Shown here one piece after another: positions 1 through 7,208 of a stretch of 28,111 nucleotides of DNA (the first letter of the stretch is position 1; the number at the start of each line of letters is the position of its first letter). The position numbers and the translations under genes are program-made. Source of the DNA: JACPNK01 sp964479745 (GTDB lineage Bacteria; Patescibacteriota; Minisyncoccia; 2-02-FULL-40-12; IGHO2-12-FULL-4). The notes under the pieces are model-generated. The model made no database searches, was not told the DNA's origin, and saw only the letters and a list, made by a program, of their open reading frames with translations. Location of the stretch: the NCBI GenBank assembly GCA_964479745.1, contig CAYZNJ010000004.1, forward strand, positions 1 to 28,111, in the 5' to 3' direction.

Positions 1-1634
1 CGCCGGAACATTCTTTGGTTACTAAGCTGACCACTGACGATAACTTAGACAAAGTGAACAGGTATATCCAAGAAGCAAGGAAAAAAACAGAACTTGAGCG
101 GACGCATTTGGATAAAAACAAAACCGGAGTTTTTACAGGAAGCTACGCGATAAATCCGATTAACAAAGAAAAAGTTTCTGTTTGGGTGGCCGATTATGTT
201 GTTGGCCATTATGGAACCGGAGCGGTTATGGCGGTGCCAGCCCATGATCAAAGAGATTTTGAATTTGCCAAAAAATATAACCTTCCGGTAAAAATGGTTG
301 TCTGCCCGAACTATCCGGATCCAAAATGTCCGGTTTTGGAAAAAGCCTTTGTAGACGACGCTTTTTTGGTTGACTCTGGCGAGTTTACCGGCATGACTTC
401 GGAAGAAGGGCGAAACAAAATTTTGGAGAAACTGAAAAAAGAAAAATTAGCCGAATCAAAAATTAATTACAAACTTCATGACTGGGTAATTTCCCGGCAG
501 AGATACTGGGGTGCGCCTATTCCAATGGTTCATTGTGCAAAGTGTAGCTACCAGCCGGTTTCAGAAAAAGATTTGCCGGTTAAACTGCCCGATCTTGAAG
601 ACTTCAAACCCACGGCAGACGGCCGCTCGCCTTTGGCCAAAGCAAAAGAATGGTTAAAAACGAAATGCTCCAAGTGCGGCAGAGAGGCTGAAAGAGAGAC
701 TGATACTATGGATACTTTTGTTGACTCATCGTGGTACTTTTTGCGCTACTCCGATTCTAAAAACAAAAAGCAGTTTGCTGACAGTAAAAAAATAAAGGCA
801 TGGCTACCGGCCAAAACTTATATCGGCGGAGCGGAGCACAACACAATGCATTTGCTTTACTCACGTTTTTTCACCAAAGCTCTTTTTGGCCTGGGTTTGG
901 TTGATTTTGACGAGCCTTTTTTGGTAAGGCGCAATCATGGAGTAATTTTGGGTCCGGACAGTCAAAAAATGTCTAAGTCGCGGGGCAATGTTGTTGATCC
1001 GGATGATTTAGTGAAAAGGTACGGCGCCGATACTGTTCGCATGTACCTGGCGTTTATGGGACCTTACGAGCAGGGGGGGCCGTGGAGTCCGGGGAGCATC
1101 AATGGCGTTTTTCGTTTTTTGAACAGAGTCTGGAAAATTTTCAGTGAAAAAAGAGTGGGCGGCGAAAGCAATGAATTTAAAACAACACTAAGCCAAGCTG
1201 TAAAAAAAGTTGGCGAAGATATTGAGAACTTCCGTTTTAACACGGGCGTAAGCGAGTTGATGAAACTTTTAAATGAGATGGAAAAACAAGAGAGTTTGTC
1301 TCTCAATTCTCACAAAGTGTTTCTGAAATTACTGGCGCCTTTTGCTCCGCATCTTACCGAAGAAATTTGGCGTACTTTGCTTAAACAGAAAAAATCGGTT
1401 CATTTGGAAATCTGGCCCGAATACGAGGAGGAGTTCCTAAAAGAAGAAATGTTTGATTTAATAGTTCAAATTGACGGAAAAGTCAGAGGGGTTTTGCGGG
1501 TCGCCAGAGGAACAAAAGAAGCAGAGGCAAAAGACTTAGCCGTTTCTTTTGAAAAAGTCAGGCCGTACCTAACGGGTAAAATTATAAAAAAGGTTGTCTT
1601 TATCCCTGATCGTTTGATAAACCTTGTAGTCTAA
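1..1634 (+). CDS. leuS: Leucyl-tRNA synthetase, 5' end missing
   Basis: Class I aminoacyl-tRNA synthetase charging tRNA-Leu in the cytoplasm. The frame is open from base 3 (residues PEHSLV...), so the true start, the HIGH motif and the first part of the editing domain lie upstream of the window. Visible in order: the end of the CP1 editing domain, with GTGAVMAVPAHDQRDFEFA carrying the conserved editing-site Asp; a zinc-binding insert with two CxxC pairs (CAKC near 538, CSKC near 668); the KMSKS loop at 966-980; the alpha-helical anticodon-binding region; and a C-terminal segment with VQIDGKVRG, typical of bacterial LeuRS. The stop TAA shares one base with the yvcK ATG (TAATG), so the two genes are probably translationally coupled and in one operon. 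The family assignment is very secure; only the N-terminal part is unseen. Confidence 0.97.
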   Translation, partial: PEHSLVTKLTTDDNLDKVNRYIQEARKKTELERTHLDKNKTGVFTGSYAINPINKEKVSVWVADYVVGHYGTGAVMAVPAHDQRDFEFAKKYNLPVKMVVCPNYPDPKCPVLEKAFVDDAFLVDSGEFTGMTSEEGRNKILEKLKKEKLAESKINYKLHDWVISRQRYWGAPIPMVHCAKCSYQPVSEKDLPVKLPDLEDFKPTADGRSPLAKAKEWLKTKCSKCGREAERETDTMDTFVDSSWYFLRYSDSKNKKQFADSKKIKAWLPAKTYIGGAEHNTMHLLYSRFFTKALFGLGLVDFDEPFLVRRNHGVILGPDSQKMSKSRGNVVDPDDLVKRYGADTVRMYLAFMGPYEQGGPWSPGSINGVFRFLNRVWKIFSEKRVGGESNEFKTTLSQAVKKVGEDIENFRFNTGVSELMKLLNEMEKQESLSLNSHKVFLKLLAPFAPHLTEEIWRTLLKQKKSVHLEIWPEYEEEFLKEEMFDLIVQIDGKVRGVLRVARGTKEAEAKDLAVSFEKVRPYLTGKIIKKVVFIPDRLINLVV

Positions 1635-2581
1635 TGACAAAAAATATCGTTACAATCGGCGGGGGGACCGGGACTTTTGTAGTGCTTTCGGCTTTAAAAA
1701 GCTTTGATTTCAATTTAAGCGCGATTGTTTCGATGTGCGATGACGGAGGCTCTACCGGCAAATTACGGGATGATTATGGTGTCCTGCCGCCGGGCGATAT
1801 CCGCCGTTCGCTAATTGCTCTTTCTTCAGCTACAAGGTCTTTAAGAAAACTTTTTGACTACAGATTCGAGGGCGGAGAGTTGGACGGTCACAGTTTGGGC
1901 AATCTCTTTTTGACCGCTTTAGAGAAAACCGAGGGTACATTTCATAAAGCCGTTGCCACGGCATCAGAGGTTTTGAGTGTTAGAGGACGGGTAATTCCAG
2001 TAACGCTGAACAACGTCCGGCTTCAGGCGGAACTTGAGAATGGCGAGATCATAAGTGGGGAGACAAACATAGACATACCTAAGCACAATCCGGAACTTAA
2101 AATAATAAAAACCTTTTTGCGCCCCGAGGCTCGGGCCAATCCGGAAGCCCTTGAGGCGATTAAAAAGGCTGATTTCATAGTTATCGGTCCGGGCGATTTG
2201 TATACCAGTATTGTGCCGAACTTTTTGGTTGGCAGTATTGCCAAAGCAGTTCGTTTTTCAAAAGCAAGGAAAATTTTCGTTTGTAATTTAATGACTAAAT
2301 ACGGTGAAACTAACAATTTTTCTGTTACGGACTTTATTTCTGTGACAGAAAGTCATTTAGGCAAAAATATTTTAAATTATGTTTTAGTTAACTCAAAAAG
2401 GCCGGGCAGTGTCAGACTAGAGAGATATGCCGAAGAAAAAGCACAGCTGGTCGTTCTACCTAAAGATTACAAAAATAAACTAGACAAAACGGCGGTTTTG
2501 AGAGCTGACTTATTGACAAAAAGCGGTTTGATCAGGCATGATCCCAAGAAGTTGACGAATCAAATTTTAAATTTGCTCTAG
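1634..2581 (+). CDS. yvcK: YvcK/CofD-like protein (gluconeogenesis factor family)
   Basis: A 315-aa Rossmann-type protein of the YvcK (UPF0052/CofD-like) family. In Bacillus and actinobacteria the family binds UDP-GlcNAc and steers carbon toward peptidoglycan precursors. The N-terminal glycine loop GGGTGTF (residues 9-15) and the signature DDGGSTGKLRDDYG, followed by LPPGDIRRSL, are present, as is the conserved IGPGDLYTS segment in the second half. The length is normal for the family. ATG overlaps the leuS stop by one base and there is no Shine-Dalgarno, consistent with coupled translation. The next gene, tsaC, starts five bases after the stop. A role in envelope synthesis is known for relatives and only inferred here. 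Confidence 0.93.
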   Translation: MTKNIVTIGGGTGTFVVLSALKSFDFNLSAIVSMCDDGGSTGKLRDDYGVLPPGDIRRSLIALSSATRSLRKLFDYRFEGGELDGHSLGNLFLTALEKTEGTFHKAVATASEVLSVRGRVIPVTLNNVRLQAELENGEIISGETNIDIPKHNPELKIIKTFLRPEARANPEALEAIKKADFIVIGPGDLYTSIVPNFLVGSIAKAVRFSKARKIFVCNLMTKYGETNNFSVTDFISVTESHLGKNILNYVLVNSKRPGSVRLERYAEEKAQLVVLPKDYKNKLDKTAVLRADLLTKSGLIRHDPKKLTNQILNLL

Positions 2582-2586
2582 GAGTT

Positions 2587-3231
2587 ATGCAAATTGTTAA
2601 AGTTGATTTAAACAAAAACTATGACGGTGTAATTGCAGAGGCTTGCCGTATTTTAAGATTGGGCGGGGCGGTGATTTATCCAACAGATACTGTTTACGGT
2701 CTTGGCGCCAATGCCTGCGATAGTTTGGCGGTTGACCAGATTTTTAAGATTAAAAAAAGATCTTATTCAAAACCTTTGCCGATTATTGCCAGAAATATGC
2801 AGTGGGTTGAGGCTTTGGCTTGTTTAGACCGTCAAACAAAAAAAGCTCTTGAGTCAATCTGGCCCGGAGCAGTGACGGCTGTTTTACCGAATAGAGAGCA
2901 TCTTTCTTCTCTGGTTACTGCCGGCGGAAGCTCTGTCGGTATAAGGATACCAGACTTTCTTTTTACGGACAGACTCTTGGGTAAATTTGGCTATCCGCTG
3001 ACGGCCACCTCGGCTAACATTTCCGGAGAAGAGTCGTCTAACGACATAAATAAAATCATAGAGAGATTTCGAGGTTTAAGTTACCGGCCCAATCTTATTA
3101 TTGACGCCGGTATCTTGCCGAAGTCAAAACCCTCAACGGTAATTGACTTAACTTCCCGACTACCCAAAATTTTAAGGGTCGGCCCATCTAAACCGGAACA
3201 GTTGTTAAAATTATTGAGTCTAAACAAGTGA
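2587..3231 (+). CDS. tsaC: L-threonylcarbamoyladenylate synthase (YrdC/Sua5 family)
   Basis: A 214-aa YrdC-fold enzyme that makes threonylcarbamoyl-AMP from threonine, bicarbonate and ATP for the t6A37 modification of ANN-decoding tRNAs. Recognisable segments: GGAVIYPTDTVYGLGANA (residues 26-43); the basic KRSYSKPL site (57-64) that contacts ATP and carbonate; WPGAVTAVL; VGIRIPDF; and the ligand-binding TATSANISGEES. A GGAG overlaps the yvcK stop but sits only two bases from the ATG, closer than usual. The last four bases (GTGA) hold the GTG start of glyA, so the two are coupled. The size matches the single-domain TsaC form; the C-terminal Sua5 domain is absent. Very likely co-transcribed with leuS-yvcK-glyA. 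Confidence 0.94.
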   Translation: MQIVKVDLNKNYDGVIAEACRILRLGGAVIYPTDTVYGLGANACDSLAVDQIFKIKKRSYSKPLPIIARNMQWVEALACLDRQTKKALESIWPGAVTAVLPNREHLSSLVTAGGSSVGIRIPDFLFTDRLLGKFGYPLTATSANISGEESSNDINKIIERFRGLSYRPNLIIDAGILPKSKPSTVIDLTSRLPKILRVGPSKPEQLLKLLSLNK

Positions 3232-4391
3232 TCAAAGATCTCATCAAAAAAGAAACTGGGAGGCAGAAAAAAGTTGTCAACCTGATTCCTTCTGAAAATT
3301 ATGTTTCCAAAGATGTTTTGGCGGCTTTAGGTTCTTCGTTAACCAACAAATATGCCGAAGGCAAGTCTCACCAAAGATATTATTTTGGCAATGAAATAGC
3401 CGATCAGATAGAAGATGAAGTGAGGAGCTTGGTTTATCAAGCTTTTAAAATTTCTGCCGAAAAATGGAGCGTAAATGTTCAACCCTACTCTGGCAGTATT
3501 GCCAACATGGCAGCGTACTTAGCGTCTGTAAATATCGGCGATAAGATTTTGTCAATGTCTTTGGAGCATGGCGGCCATCTGACGCATGGGCACCATGTTA
3601 GCTGGACGGGAAAACTTTTTAAATTTGAGCATTACGGTGTCGGCAAGGACGGATATCTTGACTATGACGAGATTTTAAAAATAGCCCAAGAATTTAAACC
3701 CAAACTTATTGTCTGTGGTGCGACCGCCTATCCCCGCTTAATAGATTTTAAAAAATTTAAAAATATCGCCGATAGCGTCGGTGCGCTTTTGATGGCTGAC
3801 ATTTCTCATATTGCCGGTCTGGTTGTCGGCGGTGTCCATCCTTCACCGTTTTCTTGCGCTGATATTGTAACCACGACCACTCAAAAAACTTTACGCGGAC
3901 CGCGGGGAGCGATTGTAATAAGCTCAAAAAATAAAGCGCAAAACGAAAAAGAAGATCTTTCAGACAAAATTGACAAGGCAATTTTTCCGGGATTACAAGG
4001 CGGTCCGCAAATGCATACTATCGCCGCCATGGGGGTTTGTTTGGAAGAAGCACTCAAGCCAAGTTTTAAAAGATATGCCGAGCGAGTAGTTAAAAACGCC
4101 AAAAAACTGGCGGAAGAATTGCAAAAAGTGGGCTTCAAAATTATTTCCGGCGGGACAGATAACCACTTAATGCTTGTAGATGTTACGCCTTTGGGTTTAA
4201 CCGGAAACGAAGCGGGCAAAAAACTGGAAAAAGCCGGCGTTATTGTAAATAAAAACATGATTCCTTTTGATACTCGTAAACCTTGGGATCCTTCGGGTAT
4301 TCGTCTTGGCACACCGGCGGTGACAACGCAAGGCATGAAGGAGAAGGATATGGTCAAAATCGCCCAGAAAATTAAAAACATATTGGGTTAA
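3228..4391 (+). CDS. glyA: Serine hydroxymethyltransferase
   Basis: PLP-dependent fold-type I enzyme converting serine and tetrahydrofolate to glycine and 5,10-methylene-THF, the main source of one-carbon units. Motifs: NLIPSENYVS near the N terminus, HGGHLTHG with the PLP-stacking His, MADISHIAGL with the PLP-binding Asp, and the Schiff-base lysine K220 in TTTTQKTLRGPRG. The residue before the lysine is Gln219, where most bacterial enzymes have His. The substrate loop reads YYFGNE instead of the common YYGGCE. At 387 aa it is about 30 residues shorter than the E. coli enzyme, mostly at the C terminus. It starts with GTG inside the tsaC stop (GTGA overlap). folD, the next step in folate one-carbon flow, follows after a structured 185-base gap. 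Confidence 0.95.
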   Translation: MIKDLIKKETGRQKKVVNLIPSENYVSKDVLAALGSSLTNKYAEGKSHQRYYFGNEIADQIEDEVRSLVYQAFKISAEKWSVNVQPYSGSIANMAAYLASVNIGDKILSMSLEHGGHLTHGHHVSWTGKLFKFEHYGVGKDGYLDYDEILKIAQEFKPKLIVCGATAYPRLIDFKKFKNIADSVGALLMADISHIAGLVVGGVHPSPFSCADIVTTTTQKTLRGPRGAIVISSKNKAQNEKEDLSDKIDKAIFPGLQGGPQMHTIAAMGVCLEEALKPSFKRYAERVVKNAKKLAEELQKVGFKIISGGTDNHLMLVDVTPLGLTGNEAGKKLEKAGVIVNKNMIPFDTRKPWDPSGIRLGTPAVTTQGMKEKDMVKIAQKIKNILG

Positions 4392-4394
4392 GGG

Positions 4395-4568
4395 AAATCT
4401 CCGCGACAGTACCTCTTCGGGACTTCAGAATCCCCAGCGAGGATTCTTCATCAGAAAAAGTTGCTCGTCTTGTCAAGAGCCCAGCCCTTTCTGCGAAAGA
4501 GCTGGGTCGTTGACAAACCGTGCCCCTCGCAACTTTTACTGCCCTCAGAGGTACTATCGCTTTGATTT
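4395..4568 (+). ncRNA. Candidate structured RNA (three-way junction) in the glyA-folD gap, probable folD leader element
   Basis: Almost the whole gap folds. P1 joins 4395-4399 to 4564-4568 (5 bp) and, after a 3x3 internal loop, 4403-4416 to 4547-4560 (13 of 14 paired, one C-A mismatch); GGG 4419-4421 can pair with CCC 4542-4544. P2 is a 7-bp hairpin, AGAATCC 4427-4433 with GGATTCT 4441-4447. P3 joins 4452-4464 to 4529-4541 (12 of 13 paired). P4 is a long terminal hairpin joining 4470-4491 to 4495-4516 and including TTGTCAA/TTGACAA and CCCAGC/GCTGGG. P1 ends eight bases before the folD ATG, and no Shine-Dalgarno is exposed. There is no coding alternative, since the folD frame has a TGA at 4511. 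Lying between two folate genes, a cis-regulator is the first guess. A 6S-like free RNA or a palindromic mobile element remain possible. It was not matched to any named class. Confidence 0.6.
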
Positions 4569-4576
4569 CTAAAAAC

Positions 4577-5371
4577 ATGTCCACTGTTGATGGAAAAAAA
4601 ATTGCAGACGGGATATTAGCGGAAGTGGCTGAAAAAGTTAAGGCCATGAAAAGGCCGTTGAAAATGGCGGCGATTTTAATTGGCGACGATTCGAAGAGTA
4701 AAAAGTTTTTAGAATTAAAAAAGAAAGCCGCGGAGAGTGTCGGTATAGGTTTTGATATGCACGAATTTTCTGCGGACATGAAAACCAACGACTTGGTTCT
4801 TGAAATTGAAAAGCTTGCTGGAAGTCAAAGCTACGACGGTATTTTGATTGAACTGCCCATTCCTGAAAAAATTGACTCCGTTGCCGTTTTGAATGCTATC
4901 CCTCTGAAAAAAGATATAGATCTTTTATCTTTTGAGATGCAGGAAAAATTTTATTCGGGCGACTTTTCAATTCTGCCTCCGGCTGTTGAAGCGGTGAAAG
5001 CTATTTTTGAATATTATAAAATTGAACCCAAAGACAAAAAAATAGCTGTTTTTGGGCAGGGGATTTTGGTTGGCAAGCCGGTTTCCTTTTGGCTGGAAAA
5101 ACAGGGGAGTGTGGTTACAACAATTGATGAGTTTACCAAGAGTCCGGAAGTTTTTTCTAGAGAAGCTGATATTTTAGTTTCCGGAGTCGGTAAATTCAAC
5201 TTGATTACAGAAGATATGGTCAAAGAAGGCGCAGTTGTTATTGATTTTGGCCCGGATGTTGATTTTGAGTCGGTAAGTAAAAAAGCCTCTCTTATTACTC
5301 CATCCATCGGCGGAGTTGGACCGATAGTTATCGCCGCAGTCTTAAAAAATTTGGTTGATCTGAATACCTAG
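4577..5371 (+). CDS. folD: Bifunctional methylene-THF dehydrogenase / methenyl-THF cyclohydrolase
   Basis: FolD interconverts 5,10-methylene-THF, methenyl-THF and 10-formyl-THF using NAD(P). The ATG at 4577 is chosen because family similarity (VDGKKIADGIL) begins here; an upstream in-frame GTG at 4520 would add 19 unrelated residues that belong to the structured gap. Length is 264 aa, short for the family (about 285-300). Lys48 (the E. coli K54 equivalent) and Asp115 (the D121 equivalent) are kept. Phe44 replaces the active-site Tyr, Glu92 replaces the Gln of QLPLP (here ELPIP), and Leu116 replaces the Gly of DVDG. The nucleotide loop reads GQGILVGKP rather than GRSxxVGxP, and the C-terminal SIGGVGP matches PGGVGP. 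Family identity is solid; full bifunctionality is less certain because of these substitutions. Confidence 0.9.
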   Translation: MSTVDGKKIADGILAEVAEKVKAMKRPLKMAAILIGDDSKSKKFLELKKKAAESVGIGFDMHEFSADMKTNDLVLEIEKLAGSQSYDGILIELPIPEKIDSVAVLNAIPLKKDIDLLSFEMQEKFYSGDFSILPPAVEAVKAIFEYYKIEPKDKKIAVFGQGILVGKPVSFWLEKQGSVVTTIDEFTKSPEVFSREADILVSGVGKFNLITEDMVKEGAVVIDFGPDVDFESVSKKASLITPSIGGVGPIVIAAVLKNLVDLNT

Positions 5372-5379
5372 CAAAAGGC

Positions 5380-5404
5380 TTATCCAAGTGGTCCCCTTGG
5401 ATAA
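5380..5404. other. Hairpin after folD (possible terminator without U-tract)
   Basis: Nine-base perfect inverted repeat TTATCCAAG / CTTGGATAA around a 7-base loop, starting nine bases after the folD stop. On the + strand it is followed by A-rich sequence rather than a T run, so it is a weak candidate for ending the leuS-folD transcript. It sits next to the M48 gene terminator on the other strand, and the two together fill this convergent gap. Confidence 0.45.
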
Positions 5405-5429
5405 ATAAAAACACCCTGCGCGAGGGTGT
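5401..5429 (-). terminator. Intrinsic terminator of the M48 peptidase gene
   Basis: Read on the minus strand just after the M48 stop: a 7-bp stem ACACCCT / AGGGTGT with loop CGCGC, then TTTTATTTAT. This is a standard Rho-independent terminator. Confidence 0.85.
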
Positions 5430-5440
5430 GTTCATAAACT

Positions 5441-7102
5441 TTAAGGCCGTCTTAACTTTGGCCTTGGCTCTTCTTCAACTTTTTCTCTCTTTTCTTTTTC
5501 AGCGGCGACTTCAGCTCTTATTTTGTCTTTGAAATCTGACAATTCAGGCCTGTTGCAAGGAGAGTTTTTTTGTTCCGGTGGTGTTTTTTGTATACCGCAT
5601 TGTTTATCCGCATCTTCTTCTTTCTTCTGCTGGCCTCTGGTTAAAGAAGGCCTTTTTTGTTTTTCGGCTCTTTTTGCCGTGTCCGCTTTTTCTAATTCTT
5701 GGGCGACACAGAGCCGAGCCTGCATTTCTAGAAAGTCGTTACTGTTTAATGTGTACTGCTCCCTAGGTGTCATAAAGCGAAACTCTCGGAATGTGTTTGT
5801 GATTCTTTCTTCAAACGGCGGGTGGGTTCTAAAGAAAGAGTTTCCGCGGACATAACCTTTATCCCGTCCCATTTTTTCAAAGAAGTTCATGAAAGACATC
5901 GGGTCGTAACCGTTTTTTTCCAGATATTGCATCCCCAGAATATCGGCTTCCATTTCAAAACCTCGAGTGACACCTAGCATTGCTAAGCTTAGTCCAAAAC
6001 CAAGACCTTGATAAAGCCAATAATTCCCAGTTATAATTGCTACTGCCAACAATGCGTACTGAAGTATGTTTCCCTTTTTCTCCATCCGGTGATAATGCCG
6101 GCCTGTTACGTGGCCGATTTCATGAGAAATTACTCCAGCCAGCTGGGTCTCATTGTCTGCCATTTTAAGTAAGCCAAGATTTATACCAATAACCGCGCCG
6201 GGAGCGGCAAAAGCGTTGACATCTTCCTCGTCTATAATAAAAACTTTTTTTTCTTCAATCGGAACTTTTAAATCGGAGTTGGCGGCAAGAGACTTTATCA
6301 ATCCAACGACATAGTTTTTTACTGCCTGATCTTTGTATTCTTTCTTTTTTAATTCTTCCAAAAACTGTTTTCCTTCGGAACTTTGCCAGATTTTCAGATC
6401 ATCTGACTGATCACCGACACCCAAATCTCTTAGGCCGATATTTTCGGGGTGGGCGAACTTTCTGTCAGCCGACTTGCCTGACCTAATTTCTTCTTCAATT
6501 TTTTGAGATTCAGTCGGCCACTTTTCAAGAAGGTCTACTTGAGTTTTCAAGACTTCGTAAAAGATTTTTACTTTTTCCAACCCTGTTTCGTAGGCGGTCT
6601 TGTTGGACTTTGCCTCCCATTCCCTGACCTGGCATTCCAGACTTTTTCTTTTTTCTTGCAGAGTTTGAAAGTCCGGATCCTTCTCCATTGCTTCTGTGTT
6701 TATTTTTTTTTCTTTTCTCGGTTTGCCGTTTTCAAATATCACTTCCGTGGTCTGGTATTTTTCTTTAATCTTTTCTATTGCTTGAGAAGTGTTCTTTAAA
6801 TCATTTTGGCTTTTTTTAAGTTCTACTCGGGACTGTTTTTGTTCACTTTTTAGCTGACCAACTTCCTTTTTTTCTTTTTCTTTAAGTCTTTCAGACTCAC
6901 TTTTCAAGTCATCTTTTGAGTATTCAACAACTTCAGAAAGAGTTGCTGTTTCTACGAAAGAATAATTTTTGTATACCTCCTCAAAAGTAGGCGGATGAGC
7001 CTTAAGGTCTTCAATGTTTTTACTTTGCGCACTTAAGTCGGCGAGAGAAATATAGCTTAAAAAGGCAGCTAAAGTAAAAAGAGAAGTAATCTTTTTAAAC
7101 AA
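5441..7102 (-). CDS. Exported M48-family zinc metallopeptidase with long coiled-coil N-terminal region
   Basis: A 553-aa protein with a Sec signal peptide (KK then a hydrophobic stretch at residues 5-20, likely cleavage after LSA at about 25). A highly charged, probably coiled-coil region at about 60-240 is rich in K, E and Q. The M48 catalytic domain follows, with HEIGH (H327, E328, H331) and the third zinc ligand E385 in EMEAD. Hydrophobic segments between these motifs may contact the membrane. The C-terminal ~90 residues are again charged and low-complexity. The catalytic core resembles BepA/YfgC-type periplasmic proteases, which degrade or chaperone misfolded envelope proteins; the long flanks are unlike that family. 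The start is TTG, supported by AAGGAG seven bases upstream. It has its own promoter and terminator. Substrate unknown. Confidence 0.85.
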   Translation of the reverse strand: MFKKITSLFTLAAFLSYISLADLSAQSKNIEDLKAHPPTFEEVYKNYSFVETATLSEVVEYSKDDLKSESERLKEKEKKEVGQLKSEQKQSRVELKKSQNDLKNTSQAIEKIKEKYQTTEVIFENGKPRKEKKINTEAMEKDPDFQTLQEKRKSLECQVREWEAKSNKTAYETGLEKVKIFYEVLKTQVDLLEKWPTESQKIEEEIRSGKSADRKFAHPENIGLRDLGVGDQSDDLKIWQSSEGKQFLEELKKKEYKDQAVKNYVVGLIKSLAANSDLKVPIEEKKVFIIDEEDVNAFAAPGAVIGINLGLLKMADNETQLAGVISHEIGHVTGRHYHRMEKKGNILQYALLAVAIITGNYWLYQGLGFGLSLAMLGVTRGFEMEADILGMQYLEKNGYDPMSFMNFFEKMGRDKGYVRGNSFFRTHPPFEERITNTFREFRFMTPREQYTLNSNDFLEMQARLCVAQELEKADTAKRAEKQKRPSLTRGQQKKEEDADKQCGIQKTPPEQKNSPCNRPELSDFKDKIRAEVAAEKEKREKVEEEPRPKLRRP

Positions 7103-7142
7103 GCTTTTCTCCTTATTTTTAATGAGCGTTAAGCTGTTTATG

Positions 7143-7171
7143 ATTCTATACTTTTGCTTTTAAGTTGACAA
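7143..7171 (-). promoter_or_regulatory. Sigma-70-type promoter for the M48 peptidase gene
   Basis: Minus strand: -35 TTGTCA (7171-7166), 17-base spacer, -10 TAGAAT (7148-7143). It lies between the terminator of the VWA gene and the Shine-Dalgarno of the peptidase, giving a leader of about 35 bases. Confidence 0.6.
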
Positions 7172-7179
7172 GTTAGAAA

Positions 7180-7204
7180 TAAAAAAACCGAGAAATTTCT
7201 CGGT
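7180..7204 (-). terminator. Intrinsic terminator of the VWA-protein gene
   Basis: An 18-base perfect palindrome ACCGAGAAATTTCTCGGT (7187-7204) followed on the minus strand by seven T. It starts five bases after the VWA stop codon and separates that gene from the M48 gene downstream. Confidence 0.9.
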
Positions 7205-7208
7205 AGTC

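Noticed and set aside
4520..4576. In-frame GTG extension of folD
   Set aside because: The 19 extra residues do not resemble FolD, and the bases belong to the closing stems of the structured gap; family similarity starts at the ATG 4577.
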